This document shows, one piece after another, positions 52,901 to 61,900 of a DNA stretch of 64,000 bases. The translations under genes were made by a program, and so were the position numbers. Source of the DNA: Methanosphaera sp. BMS (GTDB lineage: Archaea; Methanobacteriota; Methanobacteria; Methanobacteriales; Methanobacteriaceae); assembly GCF_003268005.1 (NCBI RefSeq), contig NZ_CP014213.1, forward strand, positions 1,302,001-1,366,000, given 5' to 3'. Each line of letters begins with the position of its first letter. Position 1 is the stretch's first letter. The notes below the pieces were generated by a model, which saw only the letters and a program-made list of their open reading frames with translations, was not told the DNA's origin and searched no databases.

Positions 52901-55900
52901 GTTTACTGCATCCATACCATTGAATGTTAAGGTTACAGTAGCATCTGCTATAGGCATTCCACTAGCATTCAATAAGGTACCGGTTATCGTCATACCTGTG
53001 GTTACATAAACTGAATCACGGAATGTACCGACTGTTAGTGTTACATTCTGTTTTTCAACGTCAACTTCGGTAAATGGCTCTGAACCATCATCGGTTCCGT
53101 TCATACCAGTACTTGGGTTGTACTTGTCATTACCAAGATAGTTAACTGTAACATGTACGGTACCGTTAGTTTCAACATCAAGTTTAACAGGAATAACTCC
53201 GCCGGTTACTTCAATAACCTGAGCAGGTTGATCTTCAACTTTTACCTCGATGTTTCCACTTGTAACTGGCATGTTACGTTCATCGGTCACGTTTACATCA
53301 ATTGTTACATTACCTGCAATATTGCTTGCAACTGTAACAACTGTAGTTGTGTCCAGTTTGGATACTTCAAAGGTTGTTTGGTTACTTAATGTATCAACTA
53401 CACCTTCCGTATCGTAGAATGTTGCGACTGCCGTGAATGTGCCTTCTTTGACAGTTGTGTAGTTGTATTCATATCTACCGTTTGCATCTGTTGTCAGGTA
53501 GTGTGAGACCTCATCGAGGACTAATGTAATTTCACGGTTAGCCATTGGTTGGTTACCGCCGTCTTTGAGTGTACCGTTAATCATTACAACATCACCAACT
53601 TTAGCATCACTAGCATTATTGCTAATGGTTAGGTTTGCTGTTTGGGTAGTTGCCGTAATGTTTGTAATGTTACCCATACTTTCATTGTATGTAGCGTTTC
53701 CATCGTATTTAACTGTTACTGCTATATATCCAGCGTGGGTTGTAGGTATGTCTATGTGAGTTGTTCCGGTACTGTCAATGTTTTTGGTAAATTCATCTGT
53801 ACCGACAGTAACTGTTAATGTACCTTCCTTGAGTATTACATTATCTTCAAGAGCATCCTCAACAACTACGTCAATGCTTGTAAATCCTACTGTGTCATTT
53901 ACAACATTTACAATAGTGGTTGTTGGACGTTTGTTAACTGTGTATACAGTGGAATTGTTTACTGCATTGACAACCTCATTACCACCATAGTATGCTGTTA
54001 CGTTAAGAAGCTGACCAACAGCAATGGATTCTCTCGTCCATGAATAATGTCCGTCTTCATCCGTCTTGACTGTTTCGTTTTTAGCAATCTCATTTTCACC
54101 GCTCATTACTATAATGCGTATTGTAGCATCAGCGATTGGTTTGCCCATACCGTCAAGTAATGTACCTTCATATGTTACTTCTTCATATACATATACTGGA
54201 CTTGGTCCTTCTTCAATTGTTAATGTAGCGTTTTGTTTAACTGTTACATTTATGATTTGATCGGAACCGCTTTCGTTGGTAGCTATACTTGCTTCGTATT
54301 TTTCATCACCAAGATATTTTACTTTTACAGTAAATGGTACGCCAGCTTCATCAATGTTGAGTTTTACTGGAGTAGTTGTTCCATTGATATCTACGGTAAA
54401 TGGTGTTTGTTGCAATACAGTTACTGTGAATTGTCCTTGTGTAACTGGGTTGTTGTCTTTGTCAACTACAGTTACGGCTATTGTTACGTTACCTGCAGTA
54501 TTGTTTAGTAGGGTCATTGTTGTTGTTGTAGGTATTTTGACTACATCAAATGTATCTTCATCTGAAGTTACGGTATCATAGAATGTTTCCATACCATCAT
54601 ATACTGCTTTAACTGTGTAAGTATCAGCCCGTGATTTGCTTACATTATAGGAATATTGGCCGTTTGAATCTGTGATAACTGTAGTTACTCCTTCATCATC
54701 GATGAATAGTCTTATAATTGCATTTGCAATTGCATGTTCACCATCGGTGGTTAATTTACCTGTGATGGTTACGTTTTCATCGACGTATACTTCATCTTCA
54801 ACTGCTTCACATGTTAATGTTGGTTTAAGAAGTGCAACTGAGATATCTTTAGTTGCAGTAGTACCCTGATAAAGTTCATCTTCAGCAAATTGTGCTGTTA
54901 CACGTAATGTTGAATTGTCTTTAGGTGTGTATTGTACTTCTATTACACCATTAACTGTTGTAAGACCAGTTGTGTCAATATTTTGACTGTTTACATTTAT
55001 GATAATTGATTTACCATCAATTACCTCTTTTGCATCGGTAGTATTTGTGAGATTTACTTTGATTGTTATTGTCTTGTTTACTTCAGCATCAGTGACGTCT
55101 TCGATTGTAATTAATGTTGGCATTTTAATTACTCTGTATGCGGTAATTGCTTCTGCCCCATTGGTTACATCAAGTACATAGTCGTATACGGCTTGTACTA
55201 CATATGAGTCTGCACTATATGCTAGGAATTCATCCCAAGGATTTGTAGTTACTGTGTATGAATAGTTTCCATTAGTGTCAGTTGTTACATTAGCGATGTT
55301 TTCTCCATTGATGTACAATTTAATTTTTGCATTACTAATGTTTCCGACCTGGTCATGTAAATTACCTGATATCACTATGCTTTGATTTACATAGGATGGG
55401 TTTGGATTTACATTTACTGATAAGTCAGATGGCATTAAATCTGCTTTGACGATTGTTTCATTTACACATGGCTTGAATGTGTAATTTCCATCATAGGTTA
55501 CACGTATTGTAACTTCTGATATGTTTGTTGGCGTGTATGCAATGATAAATTTACCATCAGTACCCGTTACATTATTGAATGTTGCTACTACATTATTATT
55601 TACAATAATTTCAGTAGTTACTGGAGCACCAGCAATTATAGCATCATTTTCAGTATCTTTTAATGTTACTGTTGCAGTGAATTCTTCTTTAGCATAACGT
55701 ACACCATCTACTTCTATAGTAGCATTTGTAGGTATTCTGCTGTCTAATACTTCAATTATTTCAGAGTCTTCACTGTATAGATATACATCATTTTCTCCGA
55801 ACATACCTTTAACTGTTATTTCACCAACTGTATCTGTGTTATATGAAATAGTTGCTACTCCATTAACTACATTTACAGGTGCTTGTTCTTGATCGTTGAT

Positions 55901-58900
55901 TATGAATGTGAAGTTTCCATTATAGTTAACTACTGGATAACCTTCTAATCTTTCGATACTGTCATCCACTTCAACATTGGCTGTAATAGTTATTGTAGAA
56001 CGGTTGTATACATCGTTTTCCATTGGGTTAATGGTTACTTTTGTAGGTATTTTAACGATGTCATATGCTTTGGATTCTGTTGCACCATTAGTTACATCTA
56101 ATACCATATCATATTTAGCTGTAACTTGATAACGTGTTCCAGTGTATTGTAGGTATTGTCTTAGATTTTCATCATCATTTGTTAGGACTAATGAATATTC
56201 ACCACTGCCATTTGTATTTACAGTAGCTACTTCTTCACCATTTATTGAAATAACTATAGGTGCATACGGAATGTATTCGGATACTTCATCAGATAGTTTA
56301 CCTGATATAATTACAGTTTCATTTATGTAAGCAGGATCAGGATTTACATCCAATGTTAATCTGCTTGCAATAAGTGATGCCTTATCCCTAGCAGTATTGC
56401 TGCTAGCATTGTATACTTCATCTCCATCGAATGCTGCTGTAATTACAACATCTGTGATGGTACGAGGAGTATATTCAAAGCTTATTTGACCATTTGCATC
56501 AGTAGTATCATGTATTTGTCGAACTACCACATTATCAATTGTTACATTTGCATGTACAGTTTTACCTTGAAGGATAATATTATCAGTAGCATTTCTTAGA
56601 GTTACTGTAATATTAAATGGTCTTTTTACAACGTTTACATTTGTAATGTCTATGTCGATTGTAGTGTTATAACGGTATATTTCTACATTTGTAGTTGTGT
56701 TTTCTGCTGCATAATTTGCATTGTCATAATAACCTATGTCAACAGGGAATACTCCTGCTACATCTGATACTAATTCAACAATGAAATCACCGTCAACTGT
56801 TTTATTAGCAGTGTAGGTTATATCATTGATTTTCATTGTTATTGTACCGTCAGTTAGTTTGGTTTCCCCAACGGTTACATTTACTCTTACGCTAGCAGTT
56901 TCACCAATTGTGTTGTTTACTACTTCTATTACATTTATTACTGCATCACCTGCGTTAACTGGAATGTCATCTACAGTAGTATCGTCACTACCATTATAGT
57001 AATCATTTTCAACATATACTGCTTTGATACTTAAAGGCGTATTGTCTGCAGGAACATATGTTGTGGTTGCAACTCCGTTTGCTACATCGATTGTGCCGAT
57101 TGACTGGTCATTTACATAAAATTCCACGTAACCTTCGTTAACTGGAGGTAAATTATTTCCAACCGGATTTACATTTGCCGTGATTGTGAATTCCTCATTA
57201 ACCTTAGCAGGACCATTAGCAGTGATTGTGGTTGTAGTGTTAATCTTATAAACATCAAATGTTGTACTGATTGACTCTGCCTGATATTCCTGTCCAATAT
57301 CATATATTAATACTGGAATATTCTTTCCTGCATGTTCAGATGTTAAGTTTACTTCATAATCATTATCTGAAGTTAAATTAGCAACATATGTCTTTCCTTC
57401 GATATCCATTAGAATGGTACCAAGAGTTAATTTTCTTTCACCATTTGTAACATTTACCTTAATGGATACTGTTTGATTTATAGTGTTATTTGTAACACTT
57501 ACAACAGTAATATTTGCATCTCCTTTTGCAACTATTATTGATTCTTCACTATCATCTTCACTAGGATTATAATAATCATCACCAATAAATTGTGCAGTTA
57601 CGGTTAATTCTCCTCTTTGTGTAGGAGTATATTTAATTGTTGCAATTCCATTTGTTACATTTACTGCTTCTTGTCTATGACCATTAATAGTAAATACAAC
57701 CGTTCCATTGGAGTTTACTACTCCTGTTTCTGGGGTTACAGTTGCTGTAATAGTCATTTCACTATGTACTTTAGCCTCAGGTAATGCGTTAACGACTGTT
57801 GTCGTATCAATTTTTTCAACTGTTACATCTTTTGTAGCAACACTGGCCTCATATAAATCGTCACCGTCAAAGGTTGCACGTACTATAATTGTACCGGCAT
57901 TTTCTGATTTGACTGATGGAATTGTTACGATACCATTATTTGTCTGTAATGTGTACTGTGTTGTTTCTCCATCAATTGTAACATTTACATTTACTGTTTT
58001 TTGATTGATTACTTCCTTAGCATCAGTGGTATTTGTTAAGTTAATTACTATATCGAATGTTTCATTAATTTTAACAGTACTAGGTGTTATGATGTCTAAT
58101 GCAGTTTCAATTTTATTTACAGTATATGTGGTATGTGCTGCAGGACTGTTATATGTAACATCCCTTTCTCCACCGTATTCTGCTATGACAACATAAGGTT
58201 GGCTATTATATGCTAGATATGGATAGTATTGATTGTTTTTAGCCATGTCTAAATAGTAATAACCGTTATCATCCGTTAATACTATGATTCTTTCTCCATC
58301 ATTGATGGATAATGTAACGTTTTGATTTTTGATAGGTCTATCATTGTAGTATTTTGCATAACCATAAATTTTTATGGATTCATTTACGAATATTGGTGTT
58401 TTATTCACGGCTACGGTTAATTTAGCTGTTGGTAATTCTATCTCGGAAGTATCAATAATTTTATAATTGCTTGATTTGAAATAGTAATCATCACCATTGA
58501 AATTAGCTGTAATGTTGATTGTGTGAATGTTTTGTGGTTCGTAAGCTACAGTAATAGTTCCCTGACCATCTGTTATTTTAACATCATATATTTTTGGAGT
58601 TCCGTCAACAGTTACGTTTACATAAATGTTTTTACCTTCAAGAGCTTCTCCGCCTGTCCTATTTGTTAATTTGACTGTTATGTCAAATGATTCAAATACT
58701 TTGAATTGATCAGTTGAGGTTGTTATCTCGATATCGGTTACATAACGATCGTCGATTACGTTTATTTGGTTGGTGTCATCATCACCTAAGTAATAATCAT
58801 CACCTGCAAATGTACCTGTGACTGAAAATTCACCAGCGGTAGTTGCTGGATAGGTTGTGGTTGCAACTCCATCCACTACGTCAACTGTTACACTTTGTTC

Positions 58901-61900
58901 TCCATTAATTATGAATGTGAATGTACCTGCTGAATTGACCGGTGGATATCCACCAAGTGTTGGGTTTACATATGCCTTGATTTCAACAGGAGTACCGGTT
59001 GTTGTGGAAACTTCCGGAAGTGTTACAGTTGTAGGAACTTTAGTTACTTCAAATGTTTCTGTAACAGGACTTGTTACATAATACTGGGTTCCACTGTATG
59101 TAGCGGTGACTGTTTTTGTTCCTATTGTAGGACTACTGTAATCTGAAAATGTTGCACTTATTAATTCATCGGTTTTTGTAGCAGTGCTTGTATAAACATC
59201 AATTGTAATGGTAATACTACCAGTATCTGTCACATCCTGTCCGTTGAACTGTAGATGTGCTGTAATACTTGCTGTTTGATTGATATATACATTACTAATT
59301 TCATCAATTACCAATGTTGCCTCTACTGGATTCATTGTGAGTGTTTCTGAACCAGTACTGTATAGGAATAATTCATTTTCACCGAATGAACCGGTTATGC
59401 TTATTGGTCCAACTGTATTTGCTGTGTATGTAGTTGTTGCAACTCCATTTACTACATTAACTGTTGTTTCTTCACCATTAATTATGAATGTGAAATTACC
59501 ATTATAGTTAATGGCTGTTGGATTATCAATATCTTCAACTACATTAGCTGTAATTGTTATTGTATCACCATATGAAACTACTCCACCTGTTGCGGATGTT
59601 GTTACGTCAGTTATTGTAGGTACTTTTGTTACAGTAAAGCTACTTGTATTGGTTTGGCCATTTGCATTATTTTCAATGCCGTCAAATGTTGCGGTTAATG
59701 TGAATGTGCCAATTGGTGCTTTTGCTGTAAAGGTTGTTGTGAATGTTCCATCACTTTCAGTAGTCACATCGTTTATGGTATAACCGTCTGCAGTAAGGTG
59801 TACTGTCTGACCGGCTATTTTTGTACCGTTAGCATAACTGAGGTTACCTGTTATGGTAAATGTTCCGTTGATGTGTTTACTGTTTGGAGTTACACTTACA
59901 TTTAATAACGTATCAGCTAGTGCAATATCTTCTCCACGGATTGTTGTTTGATTTTCGCTTGATTTGAAAACATTATTTCCAGCATATCTTACAACAATAA
60001 GTATATCTTCACTGTTACTTTCAGGAATAAAGCTTACGCTTGTATATCCATCATTATCAGTGTTTGATACAGTGTATGTTGTACCACCGATTGTTACGGT
60101 TAGTGGCTGATTTGCTATTCCAGGATTTGGAACATCAGCATCTGTTAGAGCTGTCTGGTTAACTAATCTGAATTGAATAGTTGCCGTCTCTCCGACAGTA
60201 TAACTGTCAGCCCCTATTATCCAAACTTCAGTTGGATCTTTAGATGAGTCAATAACCAAATCTGTAGTGTCGAATATTGGATATTCTCCATCAAACATGT
60301 GAAGTGCACCGACTGGCACTGTGCCAGTTTCCTGAACATAATCTGAAACTTTTATGCCAGTTACAGTGTAATCACCGTTAGCGTCTACCGTAGTGGTAGT
60401 TATAGGAGTACCACTAATGTTTAGTGTAACGGATTTTCCTGCAATGCCTTCCATTCCTGTTATTGTGTAACGTACATATGGGTCTGCATCAGTACCTTTA
60501 TAATTAATTTTAATGAATTGATTTATAGGTAGTGTTTGATCATCAGAATCTACTCTTTGATCAATACTGATTTGTCCATCGTCAATTCTGTTTAATAATT
60601 CATTATAGTCATCATTGCTTAATGTGACTGATACTTCTGCAATACCATGCAATACTCTTACATCATTGAAGTATGAATTTCCAATTGTAATGTTTACTCT
60701 ACCGTCATCTGTCCAGTCATCAAATTCTTTATCAGTAACGTTTATTTTAAGTGTTACATTACTTACATAGTCAAGGTTTCCAGTAATGTCAAATGTATCA
60801 TCAAGTGTTACTGTACTTGGATTTACATCCACAGTAATCTTAGCTACGTTGAATGATAAGTTTTTACTGAATGTTACTTCTTGACCTTCATGTGTTACTG
60901 GAAGTAGTAGAATAACTGGTATTTTACCTTCTCTATCACTTGTGTATACATATTCGAAGTGACCTGTAGCATCTGTTTGGCATGGATATTCCACACTGTC
61001 AATCATTAATGTAAAGTCAATTACCTGTGGGTCATAGAACTCTTGGGTAGCAGAGCTAACTTCATAGTAGTCATGTTCATTAGCTACTACATTGAATGTT
61101 AAAGTTCCATCCCTTACTTTGTTTCTTTCTTCACGACTTAATGGTATTTCATAATCGATATTTCCACCGATAACTTCCAATTCTCTTGCAATAATAATAT
61201 CTTCACCAGTAGTACTGTCATGAGCTGTGATATTTATTGTACATTCAGGTACTTTTCTATTGTTATCTGTTGGGTCAGTTATATTAATATCCAATACAAC
61301 ATAACCTAAATAGTTAAAGTCACCTGAAATAGTTACATCTTCACCGACATTTACTGCTTTTGGTTCAAGAGTCCCGTTTAATTGGACAACTTGGAAGTTT
61401 GTTCTACCATAAATGTCAAATAATTCATTTAAATGATATGTGGCAAGAACAGGTGTTCTACCATATTCTAATGCTGTTGCTTCATACTCATAGTAACCTT
61501 CATTATCTGTAGTTACTGTATGTTCTCTGTCATATACTAAAAGAGTAATTTCAGAGTTATTTACTGAACTGTTACCTATTAATGTAGGTGTAATTAAGGC
61601 TGTATCATTACATGTGAATACTATGTTAAGACTGCTTGGGTCTTCCATGTATTGTATCATGTCACGATTACTTACATATACCGTAACGGTCATGTCATTT
61701 TGATCAATTTCCATGTAACTGGCTAATAATTCACCTTGACCTTCATCGTATTGGCCACCGTATAATGTGACATTTAGATATGGATTGTCTCTGAGGTTTA
61801 CGTTATCAACGTGTACATTATATGTGAAATTGGCCACATAATCAAGGTAACCGTAAATCATTACTTTATCATTTAATCTGTCAACAGCAGGTACTGCTGT

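Noticed and set aside
41795-54238. CRISPR array
   Set aside because: The repeats are 315 bp and 1,779 bp, coding and in frame, without short identical repeats and unique spacers; no cas genes are present.
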